NCBI GenBank assembly: GCA_964355365.1
Contig: CAYHEX010000268.1
Location: 1-6,053 of the forward strand
Length of the DNA stretch: 6,053 nt
Source: SCUN01 sp964355365
GTDB taxonomy: Bacteria; Acidobacteriota; Vicinamibacteria; Vicinamibacterales; SCN-69-37
Direction: 5' to 3'
In this document: one piece after another, positions 1 through 5,715 of the stretch
Layout: each line of letters starts with the position of its first letter
Position numbering within the stretch: position 1 is the first letter of the stretch
Position numbers and translations under genes: made by a program
The notes under the pieces: model-generated
Told to the model about the DNA's origin: nothing
The model's database searches: none
What the model saw: the letters and a program-made list of their open reading frames with translations, nothing else

Positions 1-229
1 CGAGCTTCCCGTCGATCTTCGGCGCGCGTCCGGCCGGCAGCTTCGCGGCGATGGCTTCGAAGGTCTCGTGATCGATCTTCGTGATGTCGGTGACGATGGG
101 GCCCGGGGTCGTAGCCGGAGCGTCTGTGCGCGGCGCCGCAACGGTTTGCGCGGCCGCCGGCGATGCGACAACGAGCGCGGCCAGCAACAGGCCTGAGCGG
201 AGGGTCAGAGCATCGAAGCGACGCGGCAC
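1..229 (-). CDS. Secreted protein, N-terminal part only, probable CBM9/DUF5916 family (runs off left edge)
   Basis: This is the first 76 codons of a minus-strand gene that continues beyond base 1. Read from a GTG at 229-227 it starts MPRRFDALTLRSGLLLAALV, then VASPAAAQ. That is an arginine-containing n-region, a hydrophobic core and an AxA-type signal peptidase I site, so the product should be exported. After a low-complexity Ala/Pro/Thr linker comes DITKIDHETFEAIAAKLP, then RAPKIDGKL at the edge. A 'PPKIDGxLDEAxW'-like opening is typical of the CBM9-like domain at the N terminus of DUF5916 proteins (large outer-membrane-associated proteins common in Acidobacteria and Bacteroidetes), but only KIDGKL is visible, so the family call is an inference. 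The start is not certain: no Shine-Dalgarno sequence is seen before the GTG, and the frame stays open upstream to a TAG at 283-281 without another ATG or GTG. The gene diverges from the 292-549 gene. Confidence 0.6.
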   Translation of the reverse strand, partial: MPRRFDALTLRSGLLLAALVVASPAAAQTVAAPRTDAPATTPGPIVTDITKIDHETFEAIAAKLPAGRAPKIDGKL

Positions 230-291
230 GGGGAGAGCAGAGGCTATCAGAAACGGAGACGTCTGGGCCGTCGAACGCGTCTAGGTATCTG

Positions 292-549
292 GTGCTCAAA
301 ACCACGCTGGTCGTCATTTTCCTGCTGTACGGAATCCCCCTCTGGAAGCTGCGCTACCAGTGGCGATCGACCGTGTATCGGATGACGTCGTGGAAGATCA
401 ATGTGCTGCCGTGGTTCGGTCACGATACGATGGCACTCTTCAGTAATCGTTACTTCGTGACCGACGACGAACGCCGCATGGCGTGGCGGTTTCGCATCTA
501 CATGGCCGTGTATCTGGGACTCTTGACATGGATAATCTGGTTGCCCTGA
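292..549 (+). CDS. Small two-helix membrane protein of unknown function
   Basis: This 85-residue protein is not one I recognise. Starting at the GTG at 292, residues 4-18 (TTLVVIFLLYGIPLW) form a hydrophobic helix. A basic and aromatic middle follows (KLRYQWRSTVYRMTSWKI), then a polar stretch with TDDERR. A second hydrophobic helix (MAVYLGLLTWIIWLP) ends exactly at the C terminus, so a membrane hairpin is likely. The frame is open further upstream to an ATG at 163, but those residues are Arg/Ser-rich and lie antisense to the signal peptide of the neighbouring gene, so I reject them. The GTG at 292 has a weak AGG six bases upstream; CTG at 289 is an alternative. The last 22 nt overlap the start of the DUF1295 gene, which suggests cotranscription and possibly a shared membrane role. 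Gene reality is supported by the codon pattern, the clean membrane topology and the overlap; function is unknown. Confidence 0.7.
   Translation: MLKTTLVVIFLLYGIPLWKLRYQWRSTVYRMTSWKINVLPWFGHDTMALFSNRYFVTDDERRMAWRFRIYMAVYLGLLTWIIWLP
513..530 (+). promoter_or_regulatory. Ribosome binding site for the DUF1295 gene
   Basis: The sequence CTGGGACTCTTGACATG places a GGGA core 8 nt upstream of ATG 528-530, inside the 3' end of the preceding small gene. It is a modest Shine-Dalgarno match, but it decides between the two in-frame starts (483 and 528) and implies that translation of the two overlapping genes may be linked. Confidence 0.5.
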
Positions 550-1295
550 CGCTGGTGATCTGTCTCGGCATCCAGGCCGTGTTCTTTGTATTTGCGGCCA
601 GCCTGAAGACGGACAAAGTTACCGATCTCTCCTACAGCCTCACGTTCATCGCGGTCGCGATCCTGTTGTGGCGGCTCAGCCTGCCGCCGTTCAACGTCGC
701 GGCCCTGATCCTGGCCGGCATGGTGGTCGCCTGGGGCGTGCGGCTCGCGGGCTACCTGTTCTCGCGCATCCTCCACATGAAGCGCGACGCGCGCTTTGAC
801 GGCATCCGCGAGCACTTCTGGCCGTTCTTCAAGTTCTGGTTCTTCCAGGGACTGGCCGTGTGGCTCATCATGCTGCCCGTCACGCTCTGGTTTCGCGCAC
901 CCGGCACGTGGTCGCTCTTCAGCGCCGCCGGTCTACTTGTGTGGGGCGCAGGTCTGGCGATCGAGACCGTTGCGGATGCGCAGAAATTCGAGCACAAGCG
1001 CAGACCCGGCGCGAAGTGGATCGACACAGGCCTGTGGCGCCTGAGCCGCCACCCGAACTACTTCGGCGAGTTGCTCTGCTGGTGGGGCGTGTTCGTGTTT
1101 GTGGCGGGTGACCTCACCGGCGGGTCGTGTTTCCTCGGCCTGCTGGGCCCGCTCTCGATCACCGGCGTGATTCTGTTTCTCACCGGCGTGCCGCAGCTCG
1201 AGGCGAGCGCCGAGCGCAAGTGGGGCAGTGATCCCGCCTACCAGCGCTACAAGGCCGCGACGAGTCTGCTCGTGATCTGGCCGGTGAAGCGGTAG
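528..1295 (+). CDS. DUF1295 / steroid 5-alpha-reductase-like integral membrane protein
   Basis: This 255-residue polytopic membrane protein has the usual length for DUF1295. Hydrophobic segments lie near residues 4-24, 36-50, 57-78, 102-122, 127-146, 180-198 and 201-222. The diagnostic part is the C-terminal half: GAKWIDTGLWRLSRHPNYFG at 161-180, followed by ELLCWW. The LWRxSRHPNYFGE signature is shared by DUF1295, steroid 5-alpha-reductase C-terminal and ICMT-like enzymes. It is followed near the end by KWGSDPAYQRYKAATS. Family members are thought to be NAD(P)H-dependent reductases of lipid or sterol double bonds, or methyltransferases, in the membrane; the substrate here cannot be told. I chose ATG 528 over the longer frame from 483 because the extra residues (AVSHLHGRVSGTL) are antisense-like and overlap the upstream coding region, and because GGGA at 516-519 sits 8 nt before the ATG. 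The gene overlaps the upstream small membrane gene by 22 nt and converges on the vWA gene across a repeat. Confidence 0.9.
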   Translation: MDNLVALTLVICLGIQAVFFVFAASLKTDKVTDLSYSLTFIAVAILLWRLSLPPFNVAALILAGMVVAWGVRLAGYLFSRILHMKRDARFDGIREHFWPFFKFWFFQGLAVWLIMLPVTLWFRAPGTWSLFSAAGLLVWGAGLAIETVADAQKFEHKRRPGAKWIDTGLWRLSRHPNYFGELLCWWGVFVFVAGDLTGGSCFLGLLGPLSITGVILFLTGVPQLEASAERKWGSDPAYQRYKAATSLLVIWPVKR

Positions 1296-1313
1296 GATTT
1301 TCGATCGATACAC

Positions 1314-1504
1314 AGACAGAACCCCTCGTTCGTGAGGTTCGGGGGTTCGCAGGGTTCGAGAGGTTCTGTTCGAAAGGTGCATAAGGTTCGTAGAGTGCGT
1401 AAGGGCGGTTCGAACCCCACGAACCAACCTCACGCACCCCACGAACCCCCGGAACCTCACGAACAGAACCTCACGAACCTCCCGAACCCCCGCACCCCAC
1501 GAAC
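1314..1504. repeat. Complete copy of a 9-nt-periodic GGTTCG repeat element with an 85-bp inverted repeat
   Basis: This fills the gap between the convergent DUF1295 and vWA genes. It opens with AGACAGAACCCCTCGTTCG (1314-1332), which recurs with one indel and one change at 5716-5735. From 1328 to 1412 it is built of 8-9-nt units around GGTTCG. A 7-nt loop (AACCCCA, 1413-1419) follows, then the complementary arm 1420-1504 of CGAACC units. The two 85-nt arms align without any gap; by hand count 67 of 85 positions pair. The 18-nt stem next to the loop is GTGCGTAAGGGCGGTTCG against CGAACCAACCTCACGCAC. The right edge is 5 nt from the vWA stop codon and the left edge about 30 nt from the DUF1295 stop, so the element could act as a bidirectional terminator or RNA-stabilising hairpin. 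It has no U-tract, so classical intrinsic termination is not evident. The 9-nt period keeps frames open and creates spurious tripeptide-repeat ORFs. Confidence 0.85.
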
Positions 1505-1509
1505 TGGAC

Positions 1510-3540
1510 CTAACGCAACTTTGCCAGTCCTCGCGCCGTCGCGATCAACTCTTTCAGTTCAGCCACTTCCGGTGCGATCGCGGTTGGCACGTCGACTGCG
1601 GCGAGGCGCCGCGTCAGTGCGTCCCAGCGCGCGATGTCGTCCGGCGCATCGCGCAGCAGCAGGCCGAACTCCGCCACCGCCGATGCGAGCGGCAGGAACT
1701 GCGCGCGCGCGAGCGGCCGCACGGCCTGCGTCATCAACTGACTCGTGTCGCTGTCCGGCGCCTTGTAGCGCGCCTTCACCGTCAGCCACTCGCCGTTGTG
1801 CGCCGCATCGGTCGCCAGCGGCCTGGGTCGCGACGTCGCCGCCTGCGGTTGGTACTTCAGCGGATCCACCGCCACCCGACCAGCGTCATCGTCCTTCGCG
1901 CCGACCGGAATCACTTCATAGAGCGCCGTCACGGTATCGTTCGCGCCCATCTCGCCCGCGTCCTTGCGGTCGTTGTTGAAGTCGCGCGCGGCGAGCTTGC
2001 GGTTCTCGTAGCCGATCAGCTTCCACGACGACACGATCGCGGGGTTGAACTCCACCTGGAACTTCACGTCCTTCGCCACGGTCTCGAGTGTGGCGTCGGC
2101 CTCGCGGATCAGCACGCGCCGCGCTTCTTTCAACGAGTCGAGATACGAGTAGTTGCCGTTGCCCTTGTCGGCGAGCATCTCCATCGTCGCGTCCTTGAGG
2201 TTGCCGCTGCCCACGCCGAACACGGAGAGGAACACGCCGGAGTTGCGCTCGCGTTCGATGAGGCGGAGCAGGTCCTGCTGACTTGTGACGCCGACGTTGA
2301 AGTCGCCATCGGTCGCGAGGATCACGCGGTTGACGCCGCCGGGCACGAACGCTTCGCGCGCCGTGCGATACGCCATGATCAGGCCCGACGCGCCGTTCGT
2401 GGATCCGCCGGCGCTCAGCTCAGCGATCGCGCGCTGAATCGTGTTGCGCTGCCGCGCCGGTGTCGGCGCGAGCGCGATGCCGCTCGTGCCGGCATACGTC
2501 ACGATCGCGATCGTGTCGTCCGCACACAGCGTGTCGACGAAGAGTCCGAGCGCGGTCTTGATCAGCGGCAGGCGCTCCTGCGGCTGCATCGACCCCGACA
2601 CGTCGATCAGCAGCACGATGTTGCGGCCGGCGACCTCGCGCGGTGCCGGTGCGGCCGCGCGCGCGCCGATCAGCACGAGCTTGTGCGACGGCGCCCACGG
2701 GCAGTCGCCGATCTCAGTCGTGATCGACATCGGCCTGCCGTCACGCGGTGCCGCGTACCCGAAGCGGAAGTAGTTGACGAACTCCTCCACGCGAATCGCT
2801 TCCGAGGGCGGCAGCTGTCCGCTCGACAGGATGCGGCGCGCGTTCGAGTACGACGCGGTGTCCACGTCCGCGCCGAATGTGGACAGCGGGCGATCGATCG
2901 TGCGCTGAAAGCGATTCGGCTCGATGTCCGTGTAGGTCTCGCCCGATGGTGTCGGATACATCGTCCACGGATCCCGCTCCATCACAGGGCGGCCGTAGAC
3001 GGCCTGCTGTTCCATCCGCATCGTGGCAATGCCACCGACCATGCCGCCAGCGACGCCGCCAGGAATGCCGGCGGGCGCCCCGGCAACGCCGCCGCGCGAA
3101 GACGGTGCGGCCGGAGGTGGCGGGGGCGGCGATGGAAGGGGCAGGCCGACCGGTTGCGGCGCCGTCGTCTTGGCGCCGACGTTGTCGTTCGCGGTCCTCG
3201 GCGCGACCGTGTCTTGCGGCCGCATCAGCACGAGCGGCAGTTGCAGCGACGTCGCTCGCGCGGTGACGGTCAACCTCTTCGAGAACACGGGATAGCCGCT
3301 GAACGTCGCGCGGACGAGGTAGCTGCCCGGCTGCACGTCCCTGAACGCGAACGCGCCGTTGGCATCGGTCGTTGACGTGGCCTGCGACCGGCCGTCGCGC
3401 TCGAGCGTGACGACGACGCCGGCGAGTGGCTTCAGCTGCGCGTCGACGACCGAACCGGTGACAATGGCGCGAGACTGCGCGGTGAGCGCAGCCGCGAAAA
3501 GGGAGAACGCGAGGGCGAGAAGTCCGATCCGTCGTGACAT
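1510..3540 (-). CDS. Secreted von Willebrand factor A (YfbK-like) protein with carboxypeptidase-regulatory-like domain
   Basis: This is a 676-residue exported protein. Positions are counted from the ATG at 3540. A signal peptide (MSRRIGLLALAFSLFAAALT, then AQ) spans about 1-22, with no lipobox cysteine. Residues 24-105 form a carboxypeptidase-regulatory-like beta domain (TGSVVDAQLKPLAGVVVTLE, then DANGAFAFRDVQPGSY). A Pro/Gly-rich linker (about 125-185) contains PPPPPP and GGVAGGMVGG. Residues 195-300 match the vWF_A N-terminal region of YfbK proteins (STFGADVDTASYSNARR, RVEEFVNYF). The vWA domain covers about 305-480 and has an intact metal-ion site: DVSGS at 313-317, the Thr of GGSTNG at 381 and the Asp of ATDGD at 411. 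The rest matches the YfbK C-terminal DUF3520-type region. vWA domains bind protein partners through the metal site; the ligand is unknown. A longer reading from ATG 3555 adds MEALA, but GGAGG lies 8 nt before ATG 3540. The gene follows the sigma/anti-sigma pair and shares a linker module with the anti-sigma factor. Confidence 0.93.
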   Translation of the reverse strand: MSRRIGLLALAFSLFAAALTAQSRAIVTGSVVDAQLKPLAGVVVTLERDGRSQATSTTDANGAFAFRDVQPGSYLVRATFSGYPVFSKRLTVTARATSLQLPLVLMRPQDTVAPRTANDNVGAKTTAPQPVGLPLPSPPPPPPAAPSSRGGVAGAPAGIPGGVAGGMVGGIATMRMEQQAVYGRPVMERDPWTMYPTPSGETYTDIEPNRFQRTIDRPLSTFGADVDTASYSNARRILSSGQLPPSEAIRVEEFVNYFRFGYAAPRDGRPMSITTEIGDCPWAPSHKLVLIGARAAAPAPREVAGRNIVLLIDVSGSMQPQERLPLIKTALGLFVDTLCADDTIAIVTYAGTSGIALAPTPARQRNTIQRAIAELSAGGSTNGASGLIMAYRTAREAFVPGGVNRVILATDGDFNVGVTSQQDLLRLIERERNSGVFLSVFGVGSGNLKDATMEMLADKGNGNYSYLDSLKEARRVLIREADATLETVAKDVKFQVEFNPAIVSSWKLIGYENRKLAARDFNNDRKDAGEMGANDTVTALYEVIPVGAKDDDAGRVAVDPLKYQPQAATSRPRPLATDAAHNGEWLTVKARYKAPDSDTSQLMTQAVRPLARAQFLPLASAVAEFGLLLRDAPDDIARWDALTRRLAAVDVPTAIAPEVAELKELIATARGLAKLR

Positions 3541-3553
3541 GGCAAGTGCCTCC
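3538..3553 (-). promoter_or_regulatory. Strong ribosome binding site fixing the vWA gene start
   Basis: On the minus strand GGAGGCACTTGCCATG gives a GGAGG core (3553-3549) 8 nt before the ATG at 3540-3538. The in-frame ATG at 3555 lies just 5' of this core and has no comparable motif of its own, so the shorter start is preferred. Confidence 0.75.
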
Positions 3554-3667
3554 ATGTCCTTAGAACGGAGCTGGTCGGAAAGCTTGCGCCCAATAGCGAG
3601 CTACTCGATTGCCCAATCCAATAACCAGCTAACCAGCCAACAAATAGCGAGCTGTCATTTCCAGCTG
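3541..3667. other. Intergenic gap with short repeats and a small hairpin between anti-sigma and vWA genes
   Basis: This 127-nt gap is noticeably less GC-rich than its surroundings. It holds a pair of 11-nt direct repeats, AATAGCGAGCT, at 3592-3602 and 3643-3653. There is also a tandem pair AACCAGCT/AACCAGCC at 3623-3638. A possible hairpin lies at 3591-3611 (CAAT..CGAG CTA CTCG ATTG, 8 bp with a 2-nt bulge). The gap is long enough for a separate vWA promoter, but I find no convincing -35/-10 pair, so it is open whether vWA is transcribed only from upstream. Confidence 0.5.
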
Positions 3668-3675
3668 TCACTTCC
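3650..3675. repeat. 13-nt tandem duplication spanning the anti-sigma stop codon
   Basis: AGCTGTCATTTCC (3650-3662) is followed immediately by AGCTGTCACTTCC (3663-3675), differing at one base. The second copy contains the TGA stop of the anti-sigma gene (minus strand, 3670-3668). It looks like a slippage duplication of the gene's last codons into the spacer and does not alter the product. Confidence 0.7.
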
Positions 3676-4855
3676 ACGTCAGGCCGCCGTCGGCGGTCGT
3701 GAACTGACGACCGCCCGTTGCGGTAACGGTGGCATTGAGCAGGTCAGTGGCGGTGATGGCGACCAGGTCGATCGGCTCGGGGAACGTGACTCGCGCGAAC
3801 GCGACGCCGTCGGCGCTGCGAAGCACAAGACCGCCGCGGCCGACCAGCCAGCAGACTTGAGTAGATGGCGCGGCGCCGTTGGTGATCGTGACGGGGGCGC
3901 TGCCCAGGTCGACCGTCGTCCATGTCCGGCCGTTGTCTGTTGAGCGTTCCACTCTGGTCGCCGTCGTGACGCGCCATCGCGTGATGGCCGGTGACGACGT
4001 CACATTCAACGTCATCGTCGCGGTCCCTCCGCCGCGACTCGAGGCAGGACGGTTGCCCGGCGAGGCGAACTCGACGATGGGTGTGGCCGTCGAGGTGTCG
4101 CGCGCCGAGGCGCTGCGCTCCATGCGCATTCCGGCGACGCCGCTATTGCTGACGCCGCCAACCACGCCGCCTGCAACGCCACCCGCGACGCCGCCGACCA
4201 TGCCGCCAGCCACTCCTTGAGGTGGCAGCTGTTGCGCCATCGCCACGGGCGCAGGCGGTGGGGGCGGTGGCGGTGGAGGCGCGGGCATTGGCGCGGGCGC
4301 TCGTGTGGGGATTGCTGCAGGCGCCGCAGCCGTCATCGTCTCCGTCACGCCTCGGGGCTCGGTTGGGAGGGTGATCTTCGGCGCGGACTCGCGCTTTCTC
4401 GCTGGCGCGGGCGACGGCTTCGGCGCTGGTCCGCCGACGCCTGCAGCGATCCCCGATCGTGGCTGAGGTTCAGGTAGCGCGACCGGTAGTGGCGCGGTCG
4501 GCTGCGTCGCCGGCGCCTCAACTTTCGCGATCTGCGTCTCGACTTGGAACTCGGAGACACCGTCGCGGCGTGCCACCGAGAAGATGAGCAGCGACGCCGC
4601 GGCGAGCCCGCCCGCGAGCGGCAGCCACCAGCGCTGCAGCCACGGCGCGCGCGTCGGCATCACGGAGGCGGTTGCTGTGGCGGCCGCCGGCTCGGTCAGC
4701 GCAAACGTCGCGACCAGTTCCTGGCAGCGCGCGCAGTCGGCGACGTGCGCCTCCATGGCCACGGCCTGCGACGCCGGCAGTGCGCCATCCGCCCACATCG
4801 CCAGCGTCTCGGCGTCAGTGCAGGCTCGGTCGATCGACGGATCGCGGTCGCTCAC
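3668..4855 (-). CDS. Membrane-spanning zinc-finger anti-sigma factor with proline-rich linker and Asp-box outer domain
   Basis: This is a 395-residue predicted anti-sigma factor. The N-terminal cytoplasmic part (about 10-50) has Cys12 and the HxxxCxxC motif (His37, Cys41, Cys44 in HVADCARC), the zf-HC2/ZAS fold that binds an ECF sigma factor. Residues 76-95 (WWLPLAGGLAAASLLIFSVA) form a single transmembrane helix. A long Pro/Ala-rich stretch follows with ten consecutive prolines (193-201 region), then Gly-Val repeats GVAGGMVGGVAGGVAGGVVG (214-233) and MRME (243-246). The C-terminal 110 residues contain Asp-box-like motifs STDNGRTW (305-312), RSADGVAF (346-353) and TTADGGLTW (386-394), as in BNR/YCF48 beta-propellers; the protein ends one residue after the last. 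This outer domain presumably senses a ligand or a cell-wall partner (inference). The GTG start at 4855-4853 overlaps the sigma stop codon as GTGA and is preceded by AGGAG, so translation is probably coupled and stoichiometric. Confidence 0.88.
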   Translation of the reverse strand: MSDRDPSIDRACTDAETLAMWADGALPASQAVAMEAHVADCARCQELVATFALTEPAAATATASVMPTRAPWLQRWWLPLAGGLAAASLLIFSVARRDGVSEFQVETQIAKVEAPATQPTAPLPVALPEPQPRSGIAAGVGGPAPKPSPAPARKRESAPKITLPTEPRGVTETMTAAAPAAIPTRAPAPMPAPPPPPPPPPAPVAMAQQLPPQGVAGGMVGGVAGGVAGGVVGGVSNSGVAGMRMERSASARDTSTATPIVEFASPGNRPASSRGGGTATMTLNVTSSPAITRWRVTTATRVERSTDNGRTWTTVDLGSAPVTITNGAAPSTQVCWLVGRGGLVLRSADGVAFARVTFPEPIDLVAITATDLLNATVTATGGRQFTTADGGLTWK

Positions 4856-5715
4856 AGGGTCTCCTGTCTATTAGAACGTGCGGACGCGGGTTTCTTGTCA
4901 CTGTCGTCAGTGGCCAGCAACCGTCCGAGGTCGAGCTCGCCGGGGTCCGCGGAGACCTGCGCGAAGCACTCGGCCACGGCCCGATCGTCGAAGCCATGAC
5001 GCCGCCGAAGTGCGGCGTCGACAAGGGCACGGATATCTGCGCGTGTCCGAGTCAGATGTCGCGACACCGTGCCTTCATGCTCACTGAGCAGCCGCCCGAT
5101 CGCCGCGAGCTTCATCTGTTGCGTGTAGTAGAGGCGCAGACGCAGACGGTCGCGCGGCGGCAGCGTAGCGATGGCATCCGCGAGCGCGGGCCGCATCGCG
5201 TTGGCGAACCGCGCGTGTTCCGGATCCGGTGCAGCTTCCCGCGTCTCCAACGGACGCGGCCCATCGTCATCCGGCAGCGGGTCGAGTGCGCGTTGCGCGC
5301 GCAGGCGATCGACGTGTCGCTGCGCGAGCACGGCGCGGAGCCACGTGTCGAGCCGGCTGCGGCCGTGGTAGTAGCGGAAGAGCGACTGGCGGACGCCGTC
5401 TTTTTCGCGGAGGCCGAACAGGTCGGCGTAGAGCGCATCTGCTGTTTCGCGCGCGCTCCCCGTGCGATCGATCGCATCGGCCGCCCGGTAGAGCGCCGGC
5501 CGATACGTCAGCACGAAGTGGTCCCACGCTGCCTCGACGCCGTCGGCGCAGGCGACAGCGAGCGCGAGATCCTGCAGATGCAACGACTCGGGATCGACGC
5601 CCTTAGTGACGCACGCGTCGAGCGCGACGCCGAACCGCTCGGGCGTCAGCCCCCAGCGTCCTGCCTGCGCGCGCATGAACAGATCTGTCACGCGGCCACG
5701 ATATCTCAAGGGCAA
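4852..5715 (-). CDS. ECF-type RNA polymerase sigma factor with N- and C-terminal extensions
   Basis: This is a sigma-70 family regulator of 287 residues if read from TTG 5715. Region 2 is about 62-143 (EAAWDHFVLTYRPALYRAAD through SRLDTWLRAVLAQRHVDRLR). A linker with PLPDDDGPRP follows, then region 4 at about 175-235 with the helix-turn-helix LAAIGRLLSEHEGTVSRHLT (203-222). It should direct RNA polymerase to its own promoter set and be held inactive by the anti-sigma factor encoded directly downstream. It is larger than a classic ECF factor (about 170-200 residues): about 60 residues precede region 2, and about 50 follow region 4 (FDDRAVAECFAQVSADPGEL to the end). The start is uncertain. TTG 5715 abuts a repeat element and has no Shine-Dalgarno sequence; GTG 5691 (MTDLFMRAQAGRWGL) and ATG 5676 are in frame and also lack a clear one. 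I favour GTG 5691, weakly. Confidence 0.85.
   Translation of the reverse strand: MPLRYRGRVTDLFMRAQAGRWGLTPERFGVALDACVTKGVDPESLHLQDLALAVACADGVEAAWDHFVLTYRPALYRAADAIDRTGSARETADALYADLFGLREKDGVRQSLFRYYHGRSRLDTWLRAVLAQRHVDRLRAQRALDPLPDDDGPRPLETREAAPDPEHARFANAMRPALADAIATLPPRDRLRLRLYYTQQMKLAAIGRLLSEHEGTVSRHLTRTRADIRALVDAALRRRHGFDDRAVAECFAQVSADPGELDLGRLLATDDSDKKPASARSNRQETL
4853..4865 (-). promoter_or_regulatory. Ribosome binding site and GTGA stop/start overlap coupling sigma and anti-sigma genes
   Basis: On the minus strand AGGAGACCCTGTGA places AGGAG (4865-4861) 5 nt before the GTG start at 4855-4853. The TGA at 4854-4852 ends the sigma gene. This 4-nt overlap is the usual arrangement for matched production of an ECF sigma factor and its anti-sigma factor. 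Confidence 0.8.

Noticed and set aside
163..291. N-terminal extension of the small membrane protein to ATG 163
   Set aside because: It is antisense to the signal peptide and start of the left-edge secreted protein gene, and its residues are polar and Arg/Ser-rich, unlike the membrane helix that begins just after GTG 292.
1314..1504. Classical Rho-independent terminator
   Set aside because: A very long stem is present, but no run of T follows either arm, so only a looser role as a hairpin or transcription barrier can be suggested.
1332..1979. Open frame starting in the repeat with NPT/NQP/HAP/HEP-type tripeptide repeats
   Set aside because: The tripeptides are the direct result of the 9-nt DNA period, and the remainder is antisense to the vWA gene. 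It is a DNA repeat artefact, not a protein repeat.
1798..3375. Long plus-strand open frame (525 codons) opposite the vWA gene
   Set aside because: It is antisense to a gene with clear domains. Its translation is dominated by Arg, His, Ala and Val without any domain pattern, as expected for a shadow frame in GC-rich DNA.
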